DNA of 64,000 nucleotides, taken from contig JBKPNX010000007.1 in NCBI GenBank assembly GCA_046732855.1, forward strand, positions 45,425 through 109,424. Direction: 5' to 3'. Origin of the DNA: JBKPNX01 sp046732855. GTDB lineage: Bacteria > Pseudomonadota > Alphaproteobacteria > Geminicoccales > Geminicoccaceae. Of this stretch, positions 53,532 to 61,405 are shown one piece after another. The position numbers and the translations under genes were made by a program. Position 1 is the stretch's first letter, and every line of letters starts with the position of its first letter. The notes beneath the pieces were generated by a model. The model had not been told where the DNA came from, ran no database searches, and saw only the letters and a program-made list of their open reading frames with translations.

Positions 53532-54361
53532 CACTGCTTGCTTGGCCACGCCGGCGCGCGTTTCTCGATGAACGCGGCGAGGCCCTCCTCGAAGTCCCGG
53601 CCGAGCGCGTTGTCGACGATCACCTCGGTGGTGAACCGATAGGCGTCCTCGAGCCCCATCTCGAGCTGGCGGTAGTATGCGCGCTTGCCCAGCGCGAGCA
53701 CCTCGGGCGGCTTGTCGAGCAGGCGCGCGAGCAGCGCATCGAACGCCTCCTCCAGCTTGTCGGGCGCGACCACCTGGTTGACGAGCCCGAGCCGGAGCGC
53801 GTCCTCGGCCTCGATGAAGTCGCCGGTGAGCAGCATCTCCAGCGCCGGCTTGCGCGGCACGTTGCGCGAGAGCGCGACCATCGGGGTCGAGCAGAACAGG
53901 CCGTATTTGACGCCTGAGGTCGCGAAACGGGCGTTGGTCGTGGCGAGCGCCAGATCGCAAGCTGCGACCAGCTGGCAGCCCGCCGCGGTGGCGATGCCGT
54001 CGACCAGCGCGATCACCGGTTGCGGCAGCCGGGTCAACGAAAGCATCATCTTGCTGCACGCGCCGAACAGCTCGACCAGCGTCGCGCGCTCGCGCTCGCC
54101 CGCCATCTCCTTGAGGTCGTGCCCGGCGCAGAACGCCCGGCCTTTGCCGGTGATCACGACCACCCGCACAGCCGGGTCGTCCTTGATCTGATCGAGCTCG
54201 GCCTGCAGCCTGGCTAGCAGCTCGCGCGAGAGTGCGTTGTACTGGCGCGGGCGGTTGAGGGTCAGGCCGACCACCCCTGCGGCGTCGCTGCGCAACAGCA
54301 CCGGTTCGGCCGCAGGCTCCGCGTCCACCACGGTCTCGTCGATTTCGGCAGCCTCGGCCAT
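53531..54361 (-). CDS. Enoyl-CoA hydratase/isomerase family protein
   Basis: A 276-residue crotonase-fold enzyme. Oxyanion-hole motifs: GRAFCAGHDLKEMAG (first NH) and IATAAGCQLVAACDLALAT (second). Other family strings are LNRPRQYNALSRELL at the start and RFATSGVKYGLFCSTPMVAL. The expected Glu pair of hydratases is not clear in the second motif (GCQLVAACD), where true hydratases have a Glu, so it may be an isomerase or another crotonase rather than a beta-oxidation hydratase. ATG 54361 has AAGG about five bases upstream. TGATG overlap with the CoA-binding gene indicates one operon. Likely acts on an acyl-CoA. Confidence 0.88.
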   Translation of the reverse strand: MAEAAEIDETVVDAEPAAEPVLLRSDAAGVVGLTLNRPRQYNALSRELLARLQAELDQIKDDPAVRVVVITGKGRAFCAGHDLKEMAGERERATLVELFGACSKMMLSLTRLPQPVIALVDGIATAAGCQLVAACDLALATTNARFATSGVKYGLFCSTPMVALSRNVPRKPALEMLLTGDFIEAEDALRLGLVNQVVAPDKLEEAFDALLARLLDKPPEVLALGKRAYYRQLEMGLEDAYRFTTEVIVDNALGRDFEEGLAAFIEKRAPAWPSKQ

Positions 54362-54518
54362 CACGCCTTCTCCCGATCCGCGGGGTCCCGGGAGAGTCAT
54401 ATATCGGTCGGGCGCGCCGGCGCAAACCCGTGCGGGTGCGCGCCGGCGACGTCACATCAGGTGTGGTCCGATGAGCTCCGGTGAATCGAGGACAGCGCCG
54501 GATCGTCGGATTGAGTCG

Positions 54519-54863
54519 TCAGCGCGGCGGCAGTTCGACTCTTTTGCCTCCGAGTTTGGCGCCGACCGCGTCTTCGACACGCTCTATGTCTGCGCGTATC
54601 TTCTCCACATCGGAGCGGATCGCGGCGACGTCCTTTTCGACAATGACTCTGATGATCGCCGTGTCGACCTGAACATCGGCGAGGCGGTCACCGAGCACGA
54701 AACTGCGCGAGAGGCCGACCCCCGTGCCGGCCAGCATGACCATCACGACCGTGCCGGCCATCCATTTCAACCACCTCTGCTCCCGACCGCAACTCGGTCT
54801 CGGCCCGCTTTCGCGCATCGTCGCCGCCAGCCCAGCAAGGCGATCGTCGGCATCGGCCGCCAT
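54519..54863 (-). CDS. Small membrane protein with coiled coil, unknown function
   Basis: A 114-residue protein. One membrane segment is at about residues 33-55 (MAGTVVMVMLAGTGVGLSRS), followed by a heptad-like charged stretch, DVAAIRSDVEKIRADIERVED, likely a short coiled coil. AGAGGGGAC before ATG 54863 is a fair SD. No family recognised. It lies just downstream (same strand) of the holin and endolysin genes and could be a phage-derived spanin-like or accessory protein, an idea only from position. Confidence 0.5.
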   Translation of the reverse strand: MAADADDRLAGLAATMRESGPRPSCGREQRWLKWMAGTVVMVMLAGTGVGLSRSFVLGDRLADVQVDTAIIRVIVEKDVAAIRSDVEKIRADIERVEDAVGAKLGGKRVELPPR

Positions 54864-55054
54864 GTCCCCTCTTTGATCGTTAAGGCACTAGTTAGCAATC
54901 AGCACCTCCCGACGCCATCGAGCGTCACCCTACGCCAGCGCTCCACCACCGAGCGACGCCGGAATCGTGCATGCTTGCTCGCGATGGGCGATCGGAGTGG
55001 GAGTTGATTCAGCATTGTCTCCTCCGGTCCGATTGCAACGGCTGACCTGGAGGC
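54864..55054. other. Spacer after holin gene
   Basis: A 190-base spacer between the holin gene (upstream on the minus strand) and the small membrane protein gene. No feature seen. Confidence 0.3.
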
Positions 55055-55696
55055 TCAGTTCTGCGGCGCGAGGCCGCGGTGCGCTTTCCAGGCTTCGATC
55101 ACGCGGTTCGGATGTCCGGCGGGCGCGTGGGGCAACTCGGCCTGCAGCAGCGGTGGCCCCGCGGACGGCGCCGCAGCGGACGCAGACGCCGGGTCAGCGG
55201 ACGCGGGCGCCGGCGGCGGCGCCTGGTCCTGCTCGCGCGCCTCGCGCTGGATCGCGAGGACCTCCTTCGCGACCGCGAGCGCGCCGCCTTTGACCGCCAT
55301 GTCCTGGCGCTTCAGGCGCATCCGGCCGCCAAAGTAGAACGCGACGATGATGCTGAGCAGCGCCCAGAAGCCGTCGGGCATCAGCTCGTAGGCACGCGCG
55401 ACCTGGGCGAAGCGCAAGGGATCGAGCGGCGCGAGCACGAAGAAGGCGCCGACGCTGAGCGTGATCTGCGGGCGCGGCAGGCGGTTCAGGCCGTCGATGA
55501 ACGAGTCCCACCAGGTGCCATTCGGCCGGGTCTGGAACTCGGCCGCGAACTGCTGGAGCGAGGCGAGATCCTGGGCGCTCAGCGCGAGGCGCTCGGCGTG
55601 GCCGCGCTCGGCCTCGTGCTCGGCGTTCGGCTTGAACACCTCGACCAGCTCCTTGGCCGGGCCGAACAGCCCGGCGATCATGCTCAACCAGCCCAT
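55055..55696 (-). CDS. GTA-type holin family protein (3TM holin)
   Basis: A 213-residue protein with the pattern of the GTA_holin_3TM family. The start MGWLSMIAGLFGPAKELVEV is followed by an acidic helix (LSAQDLASLQQFAAEF), then the WWDSFIDGLNRLPRP motif and two hydrophobic segments at about 77-95 and 105-124 (MPDGFWALLSIIVAFYFGGR). The C-terminal 70 residues are Ala/Pro-rich. In Rhodobacter capsulatus a holin of this type, together with a GH108 endolysin, releases gene-transfer-agent particles by lysis (established). No capsid, terminase or portal gene is in the window. The endolysin gene is upstream by 31 bases. Confidence 0.88.
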   Translation of the reverse strand: MGWLSMIAGLFGPAKELVEVFKPNAEHEAERGHAERLALSAQDLASLQQFAAEFQTRPNGTWWDSFIDGLNRLPRPQITLSVGAFFVLAPLDPLRFAQVARAYELMPDGFWALLSIIVAFYFGGRMRLKRQDMAVKGGALAVAKEVLAIQREAREQDQAPPPAPASADPASASAAAPSAGPPLLQAELPHAPAGHPNRVIEAWKAHRGLAPQN

Positions 55697-55727
55697 GGCT
55701 ATCTCCCTTGCCTGCGCGTGAGGACCA

Positions 55728-56279
55728 TCAGGCGACCAGCCGTTCCATCGGCACGTCGAACTCGGCCAGGCGATTGAGCCAGCCGTTGAGAAAAACTCGC
55801 TGCCCGGGGTCGCGCTCGACCAGCGCGTAGTAGAAGTTGCGCCGTTCCTCGACCAGCGCCGCGAGCAGCCAGTCGCCCATCGCGCGCTCGGCTTCGGCGG
55901 CGACCCGGCCGGTCAGCGGCCCGCAGGCGCCGTCGACCGCGAGCGGCCCGAACCCGGCATCGTTGCAGACCTGCTGGACGAAGCGGATCGCCCGGCCCGG
56001 GCCGTGATTGACCGCGGCGTCGAACATGAACGGCTGAATGCCGCCGGGCAGCGTGTCGAGCTTGGGCTTTCGGTAGTACTCGCGCCGGTAGATCTCGGCG
56101 GCGACGGCGCGATCGAGCCCGCGCACCTCCTCGACGCCGGCCGGACGCCCGAGATGGCGGGACAAGGTCGCCTGGGTGATGCCGAACTTGGTCGGCCCGC
56201 CGCGATCCCGCGGGTGGTCGACGTAGCCACCCTCGCGCCGGATCACGTCGTCGATCATCTGCTCGACCGATCGAGACAT
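55728..56279 (-). CDS. GH108 N-acetylmuramidase (endolysin)
   Basis: A 183-residue peptidoglycan hydrolase of the glycoside hydrolase 108 family. EGGYVDHPRDRGGPTKFGIT is the family's start, with catalytic Glu 16. LPGGIQPFMFDAAVNHGPGRAI and DGACGPLTGRVAAEAERA follow, the second being the PG_binding_3-type region. It would cut the glycan between MurNAc and GlcNAc after the holin opens the inner membrane. ATG 56279 is chosen since the frame upstream (56330) adds unrelated residues; there is no strong SD. Adjacent to the holin, 31 bases away, it completes a lysis pair. Confidence 0.9.
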   Translation of the reverse strand: MSRSVEQMIDDVIRREGGYVDHPRDRGGPTKFGITQATLSRHLGRPAGVEEVRGLDRAVAAEIYRREYYRKPKLDTLPGGIQPFMFDAAVNHGPGRAIRFVQQVCNDAGFGPLAVDGACGPLTGRVAAEAERAMGDWLLAALVEERRNFYYALVERDPGQRVFLNGWLNRLAEFDVPMERLVA

Positions 56280-56385
56280 GGATGCGCCCGTGTTGTCTAG
56301 GATGATAGTCCTATAACACGGATCGCGCAAGCTGAAAAGCCCGGTATTGCCCCTCTATGGCCAAGCGCGGGTGAGCGCACGCCTC

Positions 56386-57063
56386 TCAATCGACCGAGGC
56401 GGCGAGAATCATCGATAGCTGGCAGTAGGGCCGGGACGTGGCCCGGTGCCAGGCGTTGAACACATCCTGCACCTTAGTCCGGTCGGCTTTGGACTTCGGC
56501 GTCCCGCCGAACGCATCCCAGTGGTTCAGCGCCTTGATCACGGCATCGGTCAGGATGAAGGTGTCCTTGCCGACCATGCGCAGGAAGTACGGCCCGGAGT
56601 TGCCGCCGAGCTGGGTGAAGCGCTTGGCCAGATCGGCCCAGAGCCCGACCAGATCGTCGCGCGGCCAGTCGGCCAGATAGGCGCCCATGCCGTTCTTCTG
56701 CTCGGCCAGCTGCATCATCGCCGCGGCGTTGGCGCGGACCGACTTGAGCTTGCCCCAGTGGCGGATCAGGCGCTTGTCCTCGAGCAGGGCCTCGAGCTCG
56801 TCATCGCTCATCGCCACCACGCGCTTGGGCGCAAAGCCGAGGAACGCCTCCTCGAACGCCGGCCACTTGCCGTCGACCAGGCTGTATTTGAGCCCGGCGC
56901 GAAAGATCCGTCGCGACATTTCCGAGAGGTAGCGGTCGTCAGGCATCGCGCGCAGATCGCTCGGCGACTTGGGTACCGGCAGGCGATCGACCAGGGCCTG
57001 CGCGCCGCCTAGGCGCTCGCGCGCACGCTCCTCGATAGCTTCGAACGGAATGACGATCGCCAC
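56386..57063 (-). CDS. DNA-3-methyladenine glycosylase I-like protein
   Basis: A 225-residue helix-hairpin-helix-type base-excision glycosylase of the Tag family. EMSRRIFRAGLKYSLVDGKW is followed by FEEAFLGFAPKRVVAMSDDE, DKRLIRHWGKLKSVRANA and MVGKDTFILTDAVIKALNHW, the order seen in DNA-3-methyladenine glycosylase I relatives. It removes alkylated bases and would work beside the AlkB-like dioxygenase elsewhere in the window. GTG 57063 is favoured because GGAGG (57072-57076) stands eight bases before it; GTG 57078 is in frame but adjacent to the SD. The zinc residues of classical Tag are not evident, so activity may differ. Confidence 0.82.
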   Translation of the reverse strand: MAIVIPFEAIEERARERLGGAQALVDRLPVPKSPSDLRAMPDDRYLSEMSRRIFRAGLKYSLVDGKWPAFEEAFLGFAPKRVVAMSDDELEALLEDKRLIRHWGKLKSVRANAAAMMQLAEQKNGMGAYLADWPRDDLVGLWADLAKRFTQLGGNSGPYFLRMVGKDTFILTDAVIKALNHWDAFGGTPKSKADRTKVQDVFNAWHRATSRPYCQLSMILAASVD

Positions 57064-57070
57064 CCTGGTA

Positions 57071-57076
57071 GCCTCC
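57071..57076 (-). promoter_or_regulatory. Shine-Dalgarno site deciding the GTG start at 57063
   Basis: GGAGGC on the minus strand, seven bases upstream of GTG 57063. The longer frame starts at GTG 57078, directly at this sequence. Confidence 0.6.
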
Positions 57077-57142
57077 ACCCGCGGTTTTGTGCTTTTGACG
57101 GCCGGGCAATCGTAACCACCGCCCGGGCGGGCCGCAACCGCC

Positions 57143-57664
57143 TCAATCCGCCGGGCTGAACAGCGGTGCGATCAGGCCGTAGTCGCCCTCGACGTAGACC
57201 AGCGGATCGAGCTCGGGCTCGAGCGTGATCGCCTCCACCTTGCCGATGAAAATGGAATGGGTCGCGGCGGCCATCCGCTCGACCACCCGGCAGTCGAACG
57301 TCGCCAGGCACGACGCCAGCACCGGGGCGCCGGTCGACAGCTCCAGCCAGCCGGCCTGGTCGAACCGGCTGTCGCCGTAGATGTCGCTGGCGCCGGCGAA
57401 GATCTGCGCGAGGCGGTGCTGGTCGCGGGCCAGCACGTTGATCGCGAAGACGCCGCTCTGATCGATTACGAGGTGGGTCTCGGAGCGGCGATTGATGCAC
57501 GCGAGCAGCTGCGGCGGCTCGGCCGACACGGAGCACACCGCGGTTGCGGTCAGGCCGGCGCGCCGTCCCTCATGGGCCGTGGTGATCAGCGTGACGCCGG
57601 ACGCCAGCTGACGCATGCCCTGGATGAAGATCTGCGGGGTCACGATGGTCAGAGCGGTGGGCAT
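57143..57664 (-). CDS. Flavin reductase family protein
   Basis: A 173-residue NAD(P)H:flavin oxidoreductase-like protein (flavin_Reduct, split-barrel FMN-binding). Family string order: FIQGMRQLASGVTLITTAHE, RAGLTATAVCSVSAEPPQLL, INRRSETHLVI, FAINVLARDQ and HSIFIGKVEAI. These proteins reduce FMN or FAD for a partner monooxygenase; none adjacent is known. The Rieske oxygenase and ABM genes in the window are distant. The start at ATG 57664 is weakly supported by SD but fits the family. Confidence 0.9.
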   Translation of the reverse strand: MPTALTIVTPQIFIQGMRQLASGVTLITTAHEGRRAGLTATAVCSVSAEPPQLLACINRRSETHLVIDQSGVFAINVLARDQHRLAQIFAGASDIYGDSRFDQAGWLELSTGAPVLASCLATFDCRVVERMAAATHSIFIGKVEAITLEPELDPLVYVEGDYGLIAPLFSPAD

Positions 57665-57781
57665 GGGGCGCCCCGGGGGATGGCACTGCGGACCTGCCGG
57701 ACGCTAGCACACGCCCGCGGACGCGCCAAACGTCCCGCGGTCGGTGCAACGCCGGTGGGCTGAGGGAGCGCGAGGCATCGC

Positions 57782-58480
57782 TCACGCCGGGCGCGCTCGG
57801 ATGCCGGGCAAGGGCACCACGTTGCGCGGCGCGGCGGGGCCCGCCTCGGGAAACGCGATCACGGCGCCGGCGGCCGCTTCGGCATCCGCCTCGTCGTGGG
57901 TGACCAGCAGCGTGGGCAGCCCGGCCGCCCGGGCGTGCTCAAACACGAACCGGCGAAACCGGTCGCGCAGCGCACGATCGAGCTTGCCGAACGGCTCATC
58001 GAGCAGCAGCGCCCGGGGCTCCGCCAGCAGCGTGCGCATCAGCGCGACCCGGGCGCGCTGGCCGCCCGAGAGGGTCGCCGGGTCGCGTCGCGCGAAGCCC
58101 GCCAGATCCGCCTCGCGCAGCGCCGCCTCGATTCGCGCGCGGCGCTCGCGGCGGCCGCGTACGGTCGGCGGCAGCGCGAACGCGAGGTTCTCGCCGACCG
58201 ACAGATGGGGGAACAGCAGGTCGTCCTGGAACAAAATCCCGACGCGCCGGCGCTCGGGCGGCAGCTCGTGGATCGCGACGCCGTCCAGCCAGATCTCGCC
58301 CGAGGCCTCGAACGCCGGCTCGAGGGTGCCGCACAGATAGCTGAGCAGGCTCGATTTGCCGCAGCCGCTCGGGCCCATCACGGTGGTCACCGCGCCCGGT
58401 CCCACCTCGAGGTCGAGCCCGGTCAGCAGGTCGTTGCCGCCGACCCGCAGCGCGACCTGGATGAGCCGCAGGCGGCGCAT
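57782..58480 (-). CDS. ABC transporter ATP-binding protein, YnjD-like
   Basis: A 232-residue ATPase for a binding-protein-dependent importer. Walker A GPSGCGKSSLLSYLCG, Q-loop LFQDDLLFPHLS, signature LSGGQRARVALMRTL, Walker B RALLLDEPFGKLD, H-loop VTHDEADA. YnjD/ThiQ-like length and spacing. Only one base separates its start (ATG 58480) from the permease stop, so the two are coupled. Works with the fused permease and the YnjB-like binding protein located beyond the tandem repeats. Confidence 0.92.
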   Translation of the reverse strand: MRRLRLIQVALRVGGNDLLTGLDLEVGPGAVTTVMGPSGCGKSSLLSYLCGTLEPAFEASGEIWLDGVAIHELPPERRRVGILFQDDLLFPHLSVGENLAFALPPTVRGRRERRARIEAALREADLAGFARRDPATLSGGQRARVALMRTLLAEPRALLLDEPFGKLDRALRDRFRRFVFEHARAAGLPTLLVTHDEADAEAAAGAVIAFPEAGPAAPRNVVPLPGIRARPA

Positions 58481-58481
58481 C

Positions 58482-60185
58482 TCAGGTACCTGCCCGCATC
58501 GCCCGGCGGTGGCGGAAGCGCCAGGCGGACGCGAGGAGCGCCAGCGCGAACCCGGCGAATGGCAGCGCCGCGAGCGCGAAGCCGAACCGGCCGACGATCC
58601 GCCGGTCGCCGCCGCCGGACAGGCTCAAGGTCTCGGTGGCGAGCGTGCCGAAGCGGCCGCCGCCGGCGAACAAGGTCGGCAGAAACTGCGCGACGCTGAC
58701 GGCGAACCCGACGGCGATCGCGATCAGGAGGGGACGCAGCAGCATGACCAGCTTGATCCTCAGCCAGACGAGCCACGGCCGCTTGCCGAGCGCCAGGGCG
58801 ATGCGCTCGTAGCGCGGGTCCAGGCTGCGGTACGGGTCGGCCAGCGTCAGGAACACGTACGGCAGGACGAACAGCAGATGGGACCAGATCACGGCCAGCC
58901 AGCCGTCGTTCAGCCCGAGCCAGAGGAACAGCACCTGGACCCCGAACAGGAAACTGATCTGCGGCACGAGCAGCGGTAGGTAGAGGAGGGCGAGCGCGCC
59001 GGCGCCCGGCCGCTGCCGACGGCGGCTCTCGTTCTCGAGGCAGCCCACCGCGAGCGCGACCGCGACGCAGGTCGCGGCGAGGCCGATCGCAAGCGTCGTC
59101 CACGTCGGTTGCGCGAGCGCGGCGAGCTGATCCCGCCAGTGGGCGAGCAACCACGATTGCGGCAGAGCGGCGGGGAAGCGCCAGCGGCCCGCGAGCGACC
59201 ACAGCGCGAGGCCGAGCAGGCTGCCGAGCGAGCAGCCGAACAGGACCGCTACGCTGGCCCAGGCGGCGAGGCGCGCGCTGCCACCGGGGCCGCCGCGGCC
59301 GCCATGGACCAGCCATGGTCTCGCCAGCCAGCCGGCGAGGGCTTCGAGCGCGCGCCAGGACGCGATCGCCAGCACCACGATGCCGAGCTGCAGGGTGGCG
59401 CCCGCGGCGGCCTCAAAGCGCATGGTCAGATCGGGCGACTCGAACCAGCGGAACAGCAGGACGGCAAGCGTCGGCGGCGTGGTCGGGCCGAGCACGATCG
59501 CCATGTCGACCACCGAGAGCGCATAGGCGAGCACCGCGTACACCGGCAGGCGGATCTGCGGATAGACCTGAGGCAGGATCACCTTGAGCCAGGCCTGCAC
59601 CGGACCGTAGCCGAGCGAGCGTGCCATTCGCAGCTGCGGCTCTGCCCGAACCTGGCCCAGCGCCGCAAAGGTCATCAGTAGGAGAAATGGGGTTTCTTTC
59701 AGCGCCAGCCCGAAAGTGAGCGCCAGCCCGATCGGATCCTGCACCAGCGGCACGTCGGGCGGCGCCTGCCAGCCGGTCGGCCAGGGCGCGATCAGCCGGA
59801 CTAGCCAGCCCGACGGCGCGATCAGGAAGGCGAGGCCGACCGCGAGCGCCAGGTGGGGCATTGCGAGCAGCGGCACCATGCCGCGCCTGATGCGGGCGAG
59901 TGCCGCGGTGCCGTGACCGGCGGCAAAGACGAGGATGGTCAGCGCGAGCGCGATCCCGGTCGAGGCGAAGCCGGTGGTCAGGGTAACGTGCAGAGCCGAG
60001 GACAGGCCGGGCGCGGCGAGCAGGCGGCGCCAGGGCTCGAGCGAGAACTGCTCGCCGCCAAGCGCCGGCAGGTAGCCGAACGCCGGCAGCACCGTGCCGA
60101 TCAGCCCGGCGATCACCGGCCCGAGGAACAGGCCGACCGTGAGCGCGGGCAGATACCGCAACGACGATCCAGCACGCTGGCCCAT
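58482..60185 (-). CDS. Fused double permease of ABC importer, YnjC-like
   Basis: A 567-residue inner-membrane protein with about 12 helices, a fusion of two BPD_transp_1 permease domains as in YnjC or ThiP. First half: LTVGLFLGPVIAGLIGTVLP and the EAA-type loop ARSLGYGPVQAWLKVILP (about residue 190). Second half starts near LAAWASVAVLFGCSLGS and has the loop ALGKRPWLVWLRIKLVML (about residue 480). Substrate could be thiamine-like or another small ion or solute; YnjBCD has no settled ligand. It starts 1.2 kb downstream of the binding-protein gene, with repeats between. Confidence 0.9.
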   Translation of the reverse strand: MGQRAGSSLRYLPALTVGLFLGPVIAGLIGTVLPAFGYLPALGGEQFSLEPWRRLLAAPGLSSALHVTLTTGFASTGIALALTILVFAAGHGTAALARIRRGMVPLLAMPHLALAVGLAFLIAPSGWLVRLIAPWPTGWQAPPDVPLVQDPIGLALTFGLALKETPFLLLMTFAALGQVRAEPQLRMARSLGYGPVQAWLKVILPQVYPQIRLPVYAVLAYALSVVDMAIVLGPTTPPTLAVLLFRWFESPDLTMRFEAAAGATLQLGIVVLAIASWRALEALAGWLARPWLVHGGRGGPGGSARLAAWASVAVLFGCSLGSLLGLALWSLAGRWRFPAALPQSWLLAHWRDQLAALAQPTWTTLAIGLAATCVAVALAVGCLENESRRRQRPGAGALALLYLPLLVPQISFLFGVQVLFLWLGLNDGWLAVIWSHLLFVLPYVFLTLADPYRSLDPRYERIALALGKRPWLVWLRIKLVMLLRPLLIAIAVGFAVSVAQFLPTLFAGGGRFGTLATETLSLSGGGDRRIVGRFGFALAALPFAGFALALLASAWRFRHRRAMRAGT

Positions 60186-60286
60186 TCGCCCGGAGCCTCT
60201 CTCATCGGCGTTGATCGGCCCGACCCGGCGATCGACCCGCGCAGGCAGCGCACGAGCCGAACGCGGATGCCCCGATCAAGTTCGAT

Positions 60287-60385
60287 ACCTGTCCGCTTAA
60301 CGCTCTGTTCACTCTTCGCGCTTACCCTGCCCAAATTCGATGGTCCATGCGACCGTGGGAATCCGTCCGCCGCGCCAGCGCATCG
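60287..60385. repeat. Dispersed repeat, copy 2 (related to 51590-51690)
   Basis: Has GCTTAAC near the start and ATGGTCCATGCGAC, TGGGAATCCGT further on, like copy 1 at 51590-51690. Both are in the same orientation, intergenic and next to tandem repeats. Confidence 0.6.
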
Positions 60386-60597
60386 GCGGCGGGACCGGCC
60401 ACGATCGTATCGATCAGCCGAGGCCAAGAGTACTCGGACAGTTGGTAAAACATCCGCTGACGCCAAGTTTGTGGGCGTCGCTGCTTTCGTTGGCCATCGC
60501 TGCTTGCGTGATCATCGCTGCTTTCGTCATCCCGCCCCGCGAGCGGTCCGCGCGCTCGAAGCTGTCGTGCAGGGCGCTCCTTCCGCGGACTGATCCC

Positions 60598-61190
60598 GGT
60601 GTGGATATCCGAGCGACTCCCATGGTCGCTGGACCATCCGATGCCCAGACTCCTCCAACAGTGATGATGAGGTTCGCAGACGTCGAGTCTTGGGGGCACC
60701 GCTGCTTGCGTGATCATCGCTGTTGGTGTCGGCCAGCGCCGCGAGCAGTCCGGCGCGCTCGAAGCTGTTGTGCGCTTGGCGTTCCTTGGTCGGACTGATC
60801 TCGGTGTGGATATCCGAGCGACTCCCATGGTCGCTGGACCATTCGATGCCCAGACTCCTCCAACAGTGATGATGACGTTCGCAGACGTCGAGTCTTTGGG
60901 GCACCGCTGCTTTCGTCATCCCGCCCCGCGAGCGGTCCGCCGCGCTTGGAGCTGTCGCGCTCGGCGTTCCTTGGTCGGACTGATCCGGTGTGGATATCCG
61001 AGCGACTCCCATGGTCGCTGGACCATCCGATGCCCAGACTCCTCCAACAGTGATGAACGTTCGCAGACGTCGAGTCTTGGGGGCACCGCTGCTTGCGTGA
61101 TCATCGCTGTCGGTGTCGGCCAGCCCCGCGAACGATCCGCCGCGCTTGGAGCTGTCGCGCGCTCGGGGTTCCTTGGTCGGACTGATCCGG
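60598..61190. repeat. Tandem repeat, 184-205 bp unit, three copies
   Basis: Each unit begins GGTGTGGATATCCGAGCGAC, at 60598, 60803 and 60987; a fourth partial copy starts at 61189 (GGTGTGGATGACC). All contain GACTCCTCCAACAGTGATGA and TTCCTTGGTCGGACTGAT. Units one and three share an insert with CTTGCGTGATCATCGCTG that unit two lacks (it has TTTCGTCATCCCGCC instead, also found at 60520-60540). This looks like recent duplication with exchange between variants. Confidence 0.9.
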
Positions 61191-61405
61191 TGTGGATGAC
61201 CCGAGCATCGCGGGCTGCCGTGGAGGAGACGAGCCCCCGGGACGCGCGGTCGGGTGATATGCCGAGCGGCCAAGCGCGCGCGTGGATGATCCGAGCCTCC
61301 CTGGTTCGGGGTCCTGAGCTCGTGCCGGGAAGAGCCCCGATCCTTATTCAACCGATACCGGTTCGCGCCCGAGGACGACCGCACAGCAGACGAGCGTCGC
61401 AACCG

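Larger units (their letters stand above)
60186..61405. other. 1.2-kb repeat-filled gap inside the YnjBCD-type operon
   Basis: No gene is supported. Contains dispersed repeat copy 2 (60287-60385), a degenerate partial unit (about 60460-60597) and three tandem units of a 184-205 bp repeat (60598-61190). Frames of up to 291 codons (minus) and more than 500 codons (plus, running on into the antisense of the YnjB-like gene) are open through the repeats but have no SD and repeat themselves at protein level. Confidence 0.6.

Noticed and set aside
52627..53642. Plus-strand open frames through the 60-bp array (with GFVRSS-type repeats)
   Set aside because: They are the opposite-strand reading of the repeat; the minus frame is coupled to a real gene by TGATG and ends in a recognisable CoA-binding domain.
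54519..56279. Complete prophage
   Set aside because: Only the lysis pair and one small membrane protein are present; neighbours on both sides are chromosomal metabolic genes.
60527..61402. 291-codon open frame on the minus strand and the 515-codon plus frame 60710-62257 through the repeats
   Set aside because: Both repeat themselves at protein level in step with the DNA repeat, have no ribosome-binding site, and the plus frame runs antisense through the YnjB-like gene.
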